A DNA stretch of 64,000 nt from an uncultured Clostridia bacterium (GCA_944354265.1 CALVPX010000001.1:32854-96853), one strand, 5' to 3'. Numbered from the stretch's first letter, positions 7,110-16,138 are shown. Numbers and translations are program-made. The notes: a model not told the origin generated them from the letters alone.

Positions 7110-8393
7110 TTAATTGATAAACTCGAACTCGACGTCGCCGACGACGACCGTGTCCTTTTCCTCAATGCCCATTGCCTTGAGTTTGGCAATTACGCCCTTG
7201 TCGCGCAGAATTTTTTGGAAGTACGCCATGGAGTCGGGGTCGTTCAGAGCAACGTTGCGGCAAAGCATGTCCACAAGGCTGCCGACGACGACATAGGCGC
7301 CGTTTTCGTCGACAAAAATTTCGTAGTCCAAATCGCCGCTTCTGCGGTAGGTGAAGCTTTCGTCCGCCTCCACGGGCTCTACGGGAGGCAGATCCTTTAA
7401 GACGGAGAATATGCCCTCGATAAGCTCCTTTGTGCCCTCGCCCGTGAGGGCGGTTATGGGATAAATTTTATACTTTCTGCCGTAGGCCTTTTTGAAGGCC
7501 TTTATGTTTTCCTCCGCGCCGTAGACATCGCACTTGTTGAGGGCGATTATCTGCGGAAGGGAGGCGAGCTTTTGGGAGTAGCCGGCAAGTTCGGCGTATA
7601 TCTTTTTGAAGTCGTCGACGGGGTCCCTGCCCTCTATGCCGGAGATATCGACGACATGCAGGAGCATGCGCGTGCGCTCGATATGCTTTAAAAAGTCGTG
7701 ACCGAGGCCTGCGCCCTGCGAGGCGCCCTCTATGAGCCCGGGGATATCGGCCGCGACGAAGGACTGTTCGTAGTACTGCACTACGCCGAGGTTGGGCGAG
7801 AGAGTTGTGAAGTGATAATTGGCGATTTTGGGACGGGCGGCAGATATCTTTGAAAGAAGGGTAGACTTGCCGACGTTGGGGAAGCCTATTATGCCCACAT
7901 CTGCAATAACCTTGAGTTCGAGGAGCAGAATGTGCTCTTCAGTCTTTTCGCCCTTTTGGGCAAAGTTGGGGGCATGCCTGCGCGCCGTGGTGAAGCGCAC
8001 GTTGCCCTTGCCGCCCCTGCCGCCTTCGGCGATGAGCTTTTTGTCGCCGTCGCGGAACATGTCGCAGATGACCGTCTTGGTTTCGTAGTCCCTGACGATG
8101 GTGCCGACGGGCACTTTGATGACGACGTCGGCCCCGCCCTTGCCCGAGCAACGGTTTGTGCCGCCGCGCTCGCCGTCGCCCGCAACATATTTGTTGGTGA
8201 AGCGGAAGGACAACAGGTCGTTCATAGACCTGTCGGCGAGGAGATAGACGTCCCCTCCCTTGCCGCCGTCGCCGCCGTCGGGACCGCAGGCGGGCTTGCC
8301 TTTGAACGACTTGAATGAGTTCATCCCGTCGCCGCCGTCGCCCGATTTGATTGTTATGCGGACTTTGTCCGTAAATTGATTTTTATCTATCAT
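7110..8393 (-). CDS. obgE: Obg GTPase
   Basis: Essential GTPase acting in late 50S assembly and, in spore formers, in stress and sporulation signalling. The 427-residue protein has the glycine-rich Obg fold (1-158, with GPDGGDGGKGGDV), the G domain with G1 GFPNVGKSTL near 166, G3 DIPGLIEGA and G4 NKCD, and a C-terminal OCT domain (about 350-427). Its ATG overlaps the rho stop (ATGA), so the two genes are translationally coupled. Confidence 0.97.
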   Translation of the reverse strand: MIDKNQFTDKVRITIKSGDGGDGMNSFKSFKGKPACGPDGGDGGKGGDVYLLADRSMNDLLSFRFTNKYVAGDGERGGTNRCSGKGGADVVIKVPVGTIVRDYETKTVICDMFRDGDKKLIAEGGRGGKGNVRFTTARRHAPNFAQKGEKTEEHILLLELKVIADVGIIGFPNVGKSTLLSKISAARPKIANYHFTTLSPNLGVVQYYEQSFVAADIPGLIEGASQGAGLGHDFLKHIERTRMLLHVVDISGIEGRDPVDDFKKIYAELAGYSQKLASLPQIIALNKCDVYGAEENIKAFKKAYGRKYKIYPITALTGEGTKELIEGIFSVLKDLPPVEPVEADESFTYRRSGDLDYEIFVDENGAYVVVGSLVDMLCRNVALNDPDSMAYFQKILRDKGVIAKLKAMGIEEKDTVVVGDVEFEFIN

Positions 8394-9832
8394 CTTTTAT
8401 AATTTTCCAAAAACTGCCGGCAACGCGCCACAAAGGTTGAATTGTCGGCGGCCTTTGACATCTCCTCAAGCACTTCGGACACCTTTAAACCGTGCGCAAG
8501 CGCAGAACGGACGGCTACAGCCGCCTCCATCTCCTCCGCGGAGAGGAGAAGCTCCTCCTTGCGCGCGCCAGAAGATCTTATGTTGATTGAAGGGAACACG
8601 CGCGATTCGGCAAGTTCGCGCGAGAGGACGATTTCCATATTGCCTGTTGATTTGAATTCTTCGTATATGATATCGTCGAGCTTGCTGCCCGTCTCCACGA
8701 GGGCAGTGGCAATTATCGTGAGCGACCCGCCGTCCTCCGTGTTGCGGGCGGCGCCGAAAAAGCGCTTAGGCTCCACGAGGGCCTGAGCGTCAAGTCCGCC
8801 GCTGAGTATCTTGCCCGAGTTCGCCACCGAATTGTTATAGGCGCGGGCGAGGCGGGTTATGCTGTCCAACAGTACGACGACATCCCTGCCCGATTCCACG
8901 AGGCGCTTTGCATGTTCGAGGGCGAGGCTCGCCGTATGAATGTGGTGGGCATCACCCCTGTCGAAGGTTGAATAGGCTATATGCGCGCCTTCGACGGTGC
9001 GTTTGAAGTCGGTCACTTCCTCGGGCCGCTCGTCGACGAGGACGATTATTACGCTGACTTCGGGATAATTTTTTATTATTGCCGAGGCAATATGCTTGAG
9101 CAGAGTAGTCTTGCCCGCCTTGGGGGGCGAAACTATGAGGGCGCGCTGTCCCCTGCCGACGGGAGCGAACAGGTCGATGACACGCTCGGTAAGTGAGCAG
9201 CCGGGGTATTCGAGGGTAAGGCGCCTGTCGGGATAGCAGGGAGTGAGACTTTCGAAGGGCACGCGGCGGAGATTATCCGGGGCGACGCCGTTGACAGAGA
9301 TGATATAAGTTGCTCCCGGACATTCGTCCTGACTGCGGTACCTTGCCTTGCAGACGACATAGTCGCCCGTGCGCAGTCTGAACCTGTTTATGAACGAGGT
9401 GTGCACGAACACGTCGCAATTGGAAGATGCCTGCATGTAGCGCGTGCGGACAAACCAATATTTATCGGTATTTTCGAGTATGCCCGAATAGACCTGCTCC
9501 TCTTCGTCGCAGTCGGGGGAGGCCACCGCCGCGTTTGTGACGGGGAGGTCCTGCTCGGTCTGCGTGAGGGTGAGCCCCTTATAGTAAAGGCGGCAACGCT
9601 CGACTTCGGAGAGGAGAGCTTTGTCGTAATCTTCCGACTTGGGCGGAGCGCCGCGGTGGTTGCTTTCGACGGGGTCGGCGCGGTTGGTTGCGATGGCCAA
9701 AATGTCTGAAATGAGCTCGTCCTTCTTTTTGTTTGTGGGACTGTATACCCCCACCGCCCTGCCAAGCTGACGGAGCGGATGTATGCCGCTCAATTTGAGT
9801 TTTTTTGTAAGGTTATCTAAAATTTCGCTCAC
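8390..9832 (-). CDS. rho: Transcription termination factor Rho
   Basis: Hexameric RNA helicase that terminates untranslated transcripts. 480 residues: an N-terminal Rho_N domain (KLKLSGIHPLRQLGRAVGV), a charged insertion, a cold-shock-like RNA-binding domain (about 115-190), and the ATPase core with P-loop SPPKAGKTTLL, Walker B VIIVLVDERPEEV and the Q-loop/R-loop region ARAYNNSVANSGKILSGG. The start is GTG at 9832, directly after the TAA of the upstream hydrolase; a GGAG 11 nt upstream can serve as ribosome binding site. Confidence 0.96.
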   Translation of the reverse strand: MSEILDNLTKKLKLSGIHPLRQLGRAVGVYSPTNKKKDELISDILAIATNRADPVESNHRGAPPKSEDYDKALLSEVERCRLYYKGLTLTQTEQDLPVTNAAVASPDCDEEEQVYSGILENTDKYWFVRTRYMQASSNCDVFVHTSFINRFRLRTGDYVVCKARYRSQDECPGATYIISVNGVAPDNLRRVPFESLTPCYPDRRLTLEYPGCSLTERVIDLFAPVGRGQRALIVSPPKAGKTTLLKHIASAIIKNYPEVSVIIVLVDERPEEVTDFKRTVEGAHIAYSTFDRGDAHHIHTASLALEHAKRLVESGRDVVVLLDSITRLARAYNNSVANSGKILSGGLDAQALVEPKRFFGAARNTEDGGSLTIIATALVETGSKLDDIIYEEFKSTGNMEIVLSRELAESRVFPSINIRSSGARKEELLLSAEEMEAAVAVRSALAHGLKVSEVLEEMSKAADNSTFVARCRQFLENYKR

Positions 9833-10489
9833 TTAACAGCAATTCTCCATTACTATTATAGTCGTCTGCTCCCCGTCGAGGTCGTCGCGCGAAATTTCTA
9901 TTTCGTCCCCCTCTTCGATTATGGCGACGTTTTCGCCGTCAAACTCGTCGAGAAAGTCGTCGACCTTGTCGATATCGAGTTTGCAGCCCTTTGCGCGGTA
10001 GTGCATGGGGATGACTATGTCGGGCATGATTCTGTCGACATATTCCTTTGCCATGGCGGCGTCTATGGTATAAGTGCCGCCGACGGGAATGAGAAGGACG
10101 TTTACGGGAAGAATCATCTCTATGAGGTCGGACGAGCAGTCCTCGCCGAGGTCGCCGAGGTGGCAGACGTCGAGGCCGTCCATGCGGAATTTGAAGATTA
10201 TGTTTTCGCCCCGCTTTTTGCCGCGGCAGTCGTCGTGAAAGCTCTTTATGGAGGAAATTTCCACGCTGTCCTTTAAGACGTAACCCGTCTCCTTGTCCAA
10301 AATGACGGGGTTGCCCTTGACTTTTGCAACTGCGTCGTGGTCGTAATGATGGTGCGAGACCGTCACTGCGTCGGCAGTGACTTCGGGCATGGTGTAGCCC
10401 ACCGAATCGTCGTAGGGGTCGGTTACGACGCTTGTGCCCGTGCTTTCGGTTAACTTGAATGACGAGTGACCGAGATACTGTATTTTCAT
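9833..10489 (-). CDS. UlaG-like metallo-beta-lactamase-fold hydrolase
   Basis: A 218-residue MBL-fold protein of the UPF0173/UlaG type. The metal-binding SHHHYDHD motif is at about 44-51, followed by SFHDD, HLGDLGE, GGTYTIDA and PMHYR, so all expected metal ligands seem present. Substrate unknown; the family includes lactonases and nucleases. SD AAAGGA lies 7 nt before the ATG. It ends directly at the rho GTG. Confidence 0.88.
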   Translation of the reverse strand: MKIQYLGHSSFKLTESTGTSVVTDPYDDSVGYTMPEVTADAVTVSHHHYDHDAVAKVKGNPVILDKETGYVLKDSVEISSIKSFHDDCRGKKRGENIIFKFRMDGLDVCHLGDLGEDCSSDLIEMILPVNVLLIPVGGTYTIDAAMAKEYVDRIMPDIVIPMHYRAKGCKLDIDKVDDFLDEFDGENVAIIEEGDEIEISRDDLDGEQTTIIVMENCC

Positions 10490-10520
10490 CTTTAAATCCT
10501 TTAAGATTTTTATTTTACCT

Positions 10521-10546
10521 GCGGCGGGCGTTCGGGCGCCCGCCGC
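10521..10546 (-). terminator. Hairpin between DUF1934 gene and MBL hydrolase
   Basis: A 10-bp G+C-rich stem (10521-10530 / 10537-10546) with a 6-nt loop immediately after the stop of the upstream gene. On the minus strand it is followed by A-rich rather than U-rich sequence, so termination may be partial. Confidence 0.55.
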
Positions 10547-10547
10547 T

Positions 10548-10934
10548 TTATTGCTTTTTGAGTGCGATGGCGCGGATCTTTAAATTTACGCGCTCCCTGT
10601 CCCCGCCCGAAAGATATTCTATGCGGGCGTCTACGCCCATACTTTTTGCAATGCAGTCGAGGCGGGTTGTAAAAATTTCATAGCCGCCGCGCAGGGCGTC
10701 GTCGCCGATGATGCAGGCGGTTTTGCTGTTCGCGACAAAAGTAAGGCGGAGGTCAACGCTGCCCCTGCGCACCTGCTCGGCGCGCTCGGGACTTAAAAAG
10801 AGCGTGCAGTCGTCGCCGTCAAGCTGATAATATATGCGTGCGAAGCCTTCCCCGACCTCCATTTTTGCGCTCTGCAAAATATTGCTCTCCCACCCCTTGC
10901 CGCGGGAGATTATTGACAGTCTGCAATCAATCAC
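10548..10934 (-). CDS. DUF1934 (YwiB-like) protein
   Basis: A 128-residue protein that looks like a small calycin-type beta barrel. Features fitting DUF1934: short opening strand LSIISRGKG, an IYYQLDG segment, R-R-G in the middle (EQVRRGSVDLRLTF), GGYEIFTTRLDCIAKSM and a final alternating strand (ERVNLKIRAIALKK). Function unknown. It starts with GTG and overlaps the end of the Bax inhibitor-like gene by 8 bases, which suggests co-expression. Confidence 0.65.
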   Translation of the reverse strand: MIDCRLSIISRGKGWESNILQSAKMEVGEGFARIYYQLDGDDCTLFLSPERAEQVRRGSVDLRLTFVANSKTACIIGDDALRGGYEIFTTRLDCIAKSMGVDARIEYLSGGDRERVNLKIRAIALKKQ

Positions 10935-11619
10935 GGTCGCCGAAAATTATGAGCAGACGCAGGAACACGTTTATTATGTCGAGGTAGAGCCCGCAGGCGG
11001 AGTCGACGGCGTTATCAAGCGTCTTGGGGCGGTTTTTGGCGAGCGCAATGTCAAAGCCGATATAGCAGCAGAAAATGAGGACGACTATCCAATCGAGCCA
11101 AACATAGCCGGAGGAGAAATATGCGCCCGTGAGCATGGCGACAAGCGACCAAATGAGAGCTATGAGCAGGCTGACAAAGAGCACCTTCCACATTGAGTAG
11201 AACACGCGGGGATAGAGCACGGCCAAGAGGCCGAACACTGCGGTAAGAAGCGCCGTTACAAGGAACGCCGAGCGCACAACGCCGAAGGAATATTCGGGAA
11301 CGGCAAGGGCGAGCACCGCACCGATGGGCATCACAACGAGGCAATAGCCGATAAAGCTCAAGAGGGGCTTGCGGCTGAAGGCGTTTATGCACACGCCCGC
11401 GATGGCGAGCACGAAATATATAACATAAAACCAAATGATATTTGCGCCCGTATTGACGAAATCGAAGATTATATCGGCGAGGAAAAACACCTCGAGCGCG
11501 TTGACGGCGAAGCCGAAAAAGAGCACCGCCGCCACGACGAGGTAGAAAGCCTTGTCGGATATAATTTTAGCGTTTTGGATATTGTTGAATCTGTCTTTAT
11601 TAAAAATTGATGTTGCCAA
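10927..11619 (-). CDS. Bax inhibitor-1/YccA family membrane protein
   Basis: An integral membrane protein of about 230 residues with seven hydrophobic helices. The C-terminal signature LYLDIINVFLRLLIIFGDRD and the 'FDIALAK' segment identify the BI-1/UPF0005 family (Ca2+-leak channel-like proteins). A strong AGGAGG site nine bases upstream selects TTG 11619 as start; the GTG further out at 11646 would place that site inside the gene. Confidence 0.88.
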   Translation of the reverse strand: MATSIFNKDRFNNIQNAKIISDKAFYLVVAAVLFFGFAVNALEVFFLADIIFDFVNTGANIIWFYVIYFVLAIAGVCINAFSRKPLLSFIGYCLVVMPIGAVLALAVPEYSFGVVRSAFLVTALLTAVFGLLAVLYPRVFYSMWKVLFVSLLIALIWSLVAMLTGAYFSSGYVWLDWIVVLIFCCYIGFDIALAKNRPKTLDNAVDSACGLYLDIINVFLRLLIIFGDRD

Positions 11620-11639
11620 ATGGAAATAACCTCCTAACT

Positions 11640-11942
11640 CACTCACAAAAGTCTTGGTAAAATGGAAGTAAATGGAATCTGAATATAAACCCTTCCGTCG
11701 TGCTAAAGCACGCCACCTCCCCTTTTAAAAAAGTGGAGGCTATAATTCGGTCGAAATGACAGGAAGGAAGTTTTAGGCGAGCTCCCTTGTCATGTTGAGC
11801 GAAGGTGTAAGCGACAGCGCGCACCGTAGTCGAAACATCTTGCATGATTTCAAACCGAACAAGATACATTCGACTACGCAGGTCTACGCCCTGCTACGCT
11901 CAGTATGACAATGGGCAGCGACGGACAAAAGAGCGCACATTT
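11640..11942. repeat. R2 fragment plus R1 inverted pair
   Basis: No gene. From left to right: a degenerate R2 block (CCACCTCCCC...GTGGAGG, about 11711-11740), a partial R1 end (TCGGTCGAAATGACAGG), an R1 unit with ATGT/ACAT stem (11788-11842) and, after an 18-nt spacer, a facing R1 unit with ATAC/GTAT stem (11860-11911). The same facing arrangement recurs near 21.1 and 55.4 kb. Confidence 0.8.
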
Positions 11943-12797
11943 TTACTTTAAAAGAGTTGTAACTATGTCCTTGCCTTGGAAGGAGTTGTTCTTTTGATCT
12001 TCGAACTGTTCGCGGCCCGATTTTAAAAGGTTGCTTAAGGGCTCAGACTCCCCCGCCTCTATCGCCGAGGCGACCTCGCTCAAGTGGCGCGCAAGCGTGC
12101 GGACATTGCCCGCAAGGTTGTCGGCATTGGCGAGATAGAGCTCCGTCCAAACGTTTTCGTCGACGCCGGCTATTCTTGTCATGTCCTGAAAGCTGCCGCC
12201 CGTGAAGCCGAGGCAGCCTTCGATCTGTCCGTCCTTGACATAGCAGTTGGATACGATGTGCGCGAGCTGCGAGGTGTAGGCAATCTTTTGGTCGTGCACC
12301 TCGGCAGAACACTCCACAAGGCGCTTGAAGCCGATGTCTTTTACAAGCTTTTTTATGAGCGAATATGCGCATTCGTCCGTATATATGTTGGAAGTAAGCA
12401 CCATGGAGGCGTTGTCGAACAGGTTCGCGCAGGCGTTTTCCACGCCCGAAACTTCCTTGCCCGCCATGGGGTGTGTGCCGACATATTTCAATGAGTGGCG
12501 GCGGGACAGAACCTCCCGCTCGATATATCTCTTTACGCCGCAGATATCGGCGACGACGGCGTCAGTTTTAAAGGGCGCGGTGCAGATGTAGTCTGCCGCG
12601 GCCTTGGGCGGAAGGGCGACAAATACGACGTCGCAGCCCGACACATCGTCCGAGGCCTCGTCTATCACGCCGTGCGAGAGGGCATATTCAAGCGGGGCGG
12701 ACGAACGGTTTTTACCGACTACAAAATAGCCCGCGCGCCTTAAAGAGAGAGCGAGGGAGCCGCCTATTAATCCCAAGCCTACTATTCCAATAATCAT
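11943..12797 (-). CDS. tyrA: Prephenate dehydrogenase
   Basis: NAD(P)-dependent enzyme of tyrosine synthesis that converts prephenate to 4-hydroxyphenylpyruvate. 284 residues with Rossmann motif GLGLIGGS at 7-14, the DICGVKR segment, THPMAGKEVSG (substrate-binding His) and the C-terminal GGSFQDMTRIAG helix. No ACT domain or chorismate mutase fusion. It has its own promoter: TTGTAC, 18 bp, TATAAT within an extended TATGG context, about 35 nt upstream. No other aromatic-pathway gene is nearby. Confidence 0.94.
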   Translation of the reverse strand: MIIGIVGLGLIGGSLALSLRRAGYFVVGKNRSSAPLEYALSHGVIDEASDDVSGCDVVFVALPPKAAADYICTAPFKTDAVVADICGVKRYIEREVLSRRHSLKYVGTHPMAGKEVSGVENACANLFDNASMVLTSNIYTDECAYSLIKKLVKDIGFKRLVECSAEVHDQKIAYTSQLAHIVSNCYVKDGQIEGCLGFTGGSFQDMTRIAGVDENVWTELYLANADNLAGNVRTLARHLSEVASAIEAGESEPLSNLLKSGREQFEDQKNNSFQGKDIVTTLLK

Positions 12798-12913
12798 AAT
12801 TGCGCCATACTTTAAAGTTTATACAAAAATATTATACCATAACGGCGCATTTTTGTACAATGTTTTAAGCAACTTTTTATTAAATTTTATACACGCAAAG
12901 GACGCGCATACAA

Positions 12914-12942
12914 TTGACAAGTTACTTTTTATTATTTATAAT
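12914..12942 (+). promoter_or_regulatory. pgk promoter
   Basis: TTGACA (12914-12919), 17-bp spacer, TATAAT (12937-12942): perfect consensus boxes, fitting strong constitutive expression of a glycolytic gene. SD AAAGGAG follows before the ATG. Confidence 0.9.
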
Positions 12943-12985
12943 AAAAACCGATAATAAAATATTTATTTAAAGGAGTTAATTTGTT

Positions 12986-14296
12986 ATGAACAAGATGTCG
13001 ATTTCAGACATTAAAGATTTCAAAGGCAAGAAAGTGCTTGTACGCTGCGACTTCAACGTACCCATGAAGGACGGCAAAATTACCGACGAAACGAGAATTG
13101 TCGGCGCCCTCCCCACAATTAAATACCTCTTGGAAAAGGGTGCAAAAGTTACGCTGTGCTCGCACATGGGCAAACCCCACTCCATCTTCTCGGCCGAAGT
13201 AAAGCTCAACAAAAAGGATCAGAAAAAGGTTGACTCCGGCGAGGCTACAAAGGAAGAAATTATTGCAAAGGCTAAAAAAGATGAGCCCAAAAAGCTCACC
13301 CTTGCCCCCGTTGCCGACAGGCTCAACGAGCTTCTTGACGGCAAGGTTACATTTGCGCACGACGTTATAGGCCCCGACGCAAAGGCTAAGCGCGACGCGC
13401 TCAAAGAGGGCGAAGCCGTACTACTTGAAAACCTCCGCTTCCATTGGGAGGAGGAAAAGAACGACGAAGGTTTCTGCAAGGCGCTTGCTTATGACGCAGA
13501 GATCTATGTAAACGACGCCTTCGGCACGGCTCACCGCGCCCATGCCTCCACCGCCGGCATAGTTCAGTACGGCATCATCAAGACGGCCGTATGCGGCTTC
13601 CTCATTGAAAAGGAACTGACCGTCATGGGCGACACGCTTGACAATCCTCAGCGCCCCTTCGTTGCAATTCTTGGCGGCGCAAAGATTGCCGACAAGCTCA
13701 ACGTTATTTCCAACCTGCTTGAAAAGTGCGACACGCTGATTATCGGCGGCGGCATGGCATACACCTTCCTCAAGGCAAAGGGCTACGAAGTGGGCACCTC
13801 CCTTTTGGACGAAGAGAAGATCGGCTACTGCAAGGACATGATGGAAAAGGCTGAAAAGCTTGGCAAAAAGCTGCTCCTTCCCATCGACACGGTAGTAACC
13901 ACCTCCTTCCCCGACCCCATCGACGCAGAGATTGAAGTTGAAACGGTGCCTTCCAACGCCATCCCCGCAGACAAGATGGGCATGGACATCGGCGGAAAGA
14001 CGAGGGCGCTCTATGCCGAGGCCATTCACGGCGCAAAGTCGGTAATTTGGAACGGCCCCATGGGCGTATTTGAGAACCCCACCCTTGCGAAGGGCACGAT
14101 TGCAGTTGCTCAGGCGCTTGCAGACGTTTACGGCAAGTGCACCACCATTATCGGCGGCGGCGACAGCGCTGCGGCAATTCAGCAGCTTGGCTTTGCAGAC
14201 AAGGTTACGCACATCTCCACCGGCGGCGGCGCTTCGCTTGAGCTGTTCGAAGGCAAGGTTCTTCCCGGCATTGATTGCTTGAACGATAAAAACTAA
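12986..14296 (+). CDS. pgk: Phosphoglycerate kinase
   Basis: Glycolytic ATP-forming enzyme, 436 residues. Visible: [34 protein letters not shown], the nucleotide loop GGAKIADKL and the C-terminal GGGDSAAA. It is longer than the usual 390-400 residues because of a charged, lysine-rich insertion at about 74-105 after the SHMGKP loop, a feature seen in some Clostridia. Pgk leads the pgk...tpiA-gpmI group; gap and eno are not here. Confidence 0.97.
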   Translation: MNKMSISDIKDFKGKKVLVRCDFNVPMKDGKITDETRIVGALPTIKYLLEKGAKVTLCSHMGKPHSIFSAEVKLNKKDQKKVDSGEATKEEIIAKAKKDEPKKLTLAPVADRLNELLDGKVTFAHDVIGPDAKAKRDALKEGEAVLLENLRFHWEEEKNDEGFCKALAYDAEIYVNDAFGTAHRAHASTAGIVQYGIIKTAVCGFLIEKELTVMGDTLDNPQRPFVAILGGAKIADKLNVISNLLEKCDTLIIGGGMAYTFLKAKGYEVGTSLLDEEKIGYCKDMMEKAEKLGKKLLLPIDTVVTTSFPDPIDAEIEVETVPSNAIPADKMGMDIGGKTRALYAEAIHGAKSVIWNGPMGVFENPTLAKGTIAVAQALADVYGKCTTIIGGGDSAAAIQQLGFADKVTHISTGGGASLELFEGKVLPGIDCLNDKN

Positions 14297-14400
14297 TCGC
14301 TCAAGTCGTACTCGCTGTGCTCCGTGCGACTTGCAGCGAGGTGAGTTGTCGGGCGGTGCTTAACGGCAGAAATAAATTCCGCCTTGCGACATAATTTATT
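14297..14400 (+). repeat. R3 partial copy (3' portion)
   Basis: After the pgk stop there is an imperfect hairpin (AAGTCG...CGACTT) and then a block, GGCAGAAATAAATTCCGCC followed by TTGCGACATAATTTA, that matches the terminal hairpin and tail of the R3 element at 20826-21010. The four upstream R3 hairpins are missing. Confidence 0.6.
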
Positions 14401-14419
14401 TTAAAATGTCTAAGCTTTT

Positions 14420-14448
14420 ATGCCGCGGCGACAACGTCGCCGCGGCAT
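14420..14448 (+). terminator. Hairpin downstream of pgk
   Basis: A 13-bp G+C-rich stem (14420-14432 / 14436-14448) with a 3-nt loop followed by an alternating TA tract. Likely terminator of pgk; the downstream TATAAT also makes this a possible start region for the next gene. Confidence 0.65.
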
Positions 14449-14471
14449 ATATATAATTGTGGAGTATGAAT

Positions 14472-14690
14472 ATGGAAAATGTACAACAAAGCGAAAACGT
14501 AAATTCTTCGTCGAGGATGCGCGGGGCGCTTGGGGCCGTTGTGAATGTATTGATAATAGCGCTTTTTGCGTCCCTGCCGGGCATTGCGGACGCAGTTACG
14601 GGCAATCGGCTGCAAATGTACATACCCACTTGGGCATTCTGCCTTGCCGATATTGCCATGCTTGCAATCATGGTGTTGATAGGCGTATAG
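14472..14690 (+). CDS. Small membrane protein
   Basis: 72 residues with a polar serine-rich N-terminus and two hydrophobic segments (about 18-38 and 50-71). No family recognised. The start is ATG 14472, seven bases after GGAG (14461-14464). It is followed after 3 bp by another membrane protein gene, suggesting a two-gene unit placed between pgk and tpiA. Confidence 0.55.
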   Translation: MENVQQSENVNSSSRMRGALGAVVNVLIIALFASLPGIADAVTGNRLQMYIPTWAFCLADIAMLAIMVLIGV

Positions 14691-14693
14691 TGC

Positions 14694-15215
14694 ATGTCGC
14701 GCGACAGCGCGTTCGGCGTTGTACTTTTTATTGCGGCAGGCGTACTGCTTTTGGCCATGATAATTTATGCAATCTCGCATGGCGAAGGCATTGTTATAAC
14801 GCATGACACCATACTATTGATATCCGATATCGGCGTTATACTATCTGCTTTGGGCTGCGTATTTTTAGTGTGGCAACAAAAAGAAAGGGCGGCCTTTATT
14901 TTAGTGCTTTTAATGTTCTTGGCCTTAGCGGGATTTCTGGTATTCAGAATTTTGCTGAACTTAGCCTTTCATCTTCCCGAGAGCGATATGCTGACCGTGC
15001 TTGAGGACGGCAATGTACTTATGGTCATGCAGAACGTCGCCGTACACGACCCCACATACAGCATTCTTGTACGCAATTCGCCGCTCACTTTTGAGCAGCT
15101 TGCCGTCGACATCGACGGAATACCCGACATAGAACATATTTTAAGCAACGTTGAATACTTTGACGGCGGGTTTACGCTTAAACGCGGCGGCGAAGTATAT
15201 CAGTTTATAAATTGA
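14694..15215 (+). CDS. Membrane protein with soluble C-terminal domain
   Basis: 173 residues: three hydrophobic helices within 1-100 (FGVVLFIAAGVLLLAMII, LLISDIGVILSALGCVFLV, AFILVLLMFLALAGFLVF) and a C-terminal soluble part of about 70 residues (LTFEQLAVDIDGIPDIEHIL...). No family recognised. No distinct ribosome binding site; translation may be coupled to the preceding gene. A 19-bp tandem duplication covers its stop codon. Confidence 0.6.
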   Translation: MSRDSAFGVVLFIAAGVLLLAMIIYAISHGEGIVITHDTILLISDIGVILSALGCVFLVWQQKERAAFILVLLMFLALAGFLVFRILLNLAFHLPESDMLTVLEDGNVLMVMQNVAVHDPTYSILVRNSPLTFEQLAVDIDGIPDIEHILSNVEYFDGGFTLKRGGEVYQFIN

Positions 15216-15244
15216 AAATTAAATTATAAATTGAAAATTAAATT
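15207..15244 (+). repeat. Perfect 19-bp tandem duplication over a stop codon
   Basis: Two identical 19-bp copies (15207-15225 and 15226-15244), each containing AAATTGAAAATTAAATT. The first holds the TGA stop of the upstream gene. The A+T-rich stretch lies directly before tpiA and may act as a spacer or upstream promoter element. Confidence 0.85.
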
Positions 15245-15268
15245 TTACATAAAATTAAAGGAGAAATT

Positions 15269-16012
15269 ATGCGTAGACCTTTGATTGCAGGAAATTGGAA
15301 GATGAACATGACGGCGGAGAGCGGAACAAAGCTGATTGAGCAGCTGAAACCGCTTGTTGCCGACGCCAACTGCGACGTGGCGCTTTGCGTGCCCGCCATA
15401 CTCATACCCGCCATGACAAAGGCGGCCGAGGGCAGCAACATTGCCATAGGCGCCGAAAACGTGCATTGGGCGGAGAGCGGAGCATACACGGGCGAAATTT
15501 CGTGTGCGCAGCTGAACGAATACGGCGTGAAGTATGCCATTATAGGCCACAGCGAGAGAAGGCAGTACTTCGGCGAGACTGACGAGGGCGTGAACAAGCG
15601 CACTTTAGCCGCGCTTGCACACGGCATTACCCCCATAGTATGCGTCGGCGAAACGCTTGAGGAGCGCGAGGGCGGCGTCACCGAAAAGGTGCTTTTAACT
15701 CAACTCAAGGACGGCCTTGCAAACGTTGAGGACATTACAAAGGTCGTCATAGCCTACGAGCCCGTATGGGCGATAGGTACGGGGCGCACCGCCACCGACG
15801 AGCAGGCGCAGGAGACGATAGCTTTCATAAGAAAGACGATAGGCGAACTCTTCTGCCCCAAGTGCGCGGAGAAGGTAATCATTCAGTACGGCGGCTCCAT
15901 GAACGCCAAAAACTGCAAGGGACTGATGGCACAGCCCGACATCGACGGCGGCCTCATCGGCGGCGCAAGCTTAAAGCTTGACTTTGCAACTATTGTAAAT
16001 TACGATAAATAA
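15269..16012 (+). CDS. tpiA: Triose-phosphate isomerase
   Basis: Interconverts dihydroxyacetone phosphate and glyceraldehyde-3-phosphate. 247 residues, typical length. Catalytic residues are visible: GNWKMN (Lys), IIGHSERR (His), AYEPVWAIGTG (Glu) and the phosphate loop YGGSMNAKN / DGGLIGGASL. SD AAAGGAG precedes the ATG. A strong terminator separates it from gpmI. Confidence 0.98.
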   Translation: MRRPLIAGNWKMNMTAESGTKLIEQLKPLVADANCDVALCVPAILIPAMTKAAEGSNIAIGAENVHWAESGAYTGEISCAQLNEYGVKYAIIGHSERRQYFGETDEGVNKRTLAALAHGITPIVCVGETLEEREGGVTEKVLLTQLKDGLANVEDITKVVIAYEPVWAIGTGRTATDEQAQETIAFIRKTIGELFCPKCAEKVIIQYGGSMNAKNCKGLMAQPDIDGGLIGGASLKLDFATIVNYDK

Positions 16013-16015
16013 TTT

Positions 16016-16060
16016 TCAAAGGCCGCGCGCAAAAAATTTTGCGCGCGGCCTTTGAAAAAT
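16016..16060 (+). terminator. tpiA terminator
   Basis: A long inverted repeat (16016-16030 pairing with 16041-16055 plus A/T pairing in the middle) just after the tpiA stop, with a T-containing tail. It separates tpiA from the gpmI promoter. Confidence 0.75.
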
Positions 16061-16072
16061 CTTTTAATTGAG

Positions 16073-16102
16073 TTGCTATGCGGCGGCAATTTGGTTTATA
16101 AT
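16073..16102 (+). promoter_or_regulatory. gpmI promoter
   Basis: TTGCTA (16073-16078), 18-bp spacer and TATAAT (16097-16102), 37 nt before the ATG. Confidence 0.65.
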
Positions 16103-16138
16103 ATTACAGAAAGAAAAATTTATTTTGAGGTATAACAT

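Noticed and set aside
11639-11869. Small reading frames across R1 and R2 repeats
   Set aside because: They translate palindromic repeat DNA, lack ribosome binding sites and differ at each copy; the same applies to frames at 19088-19276, 23339-23684 and 50758-51024.
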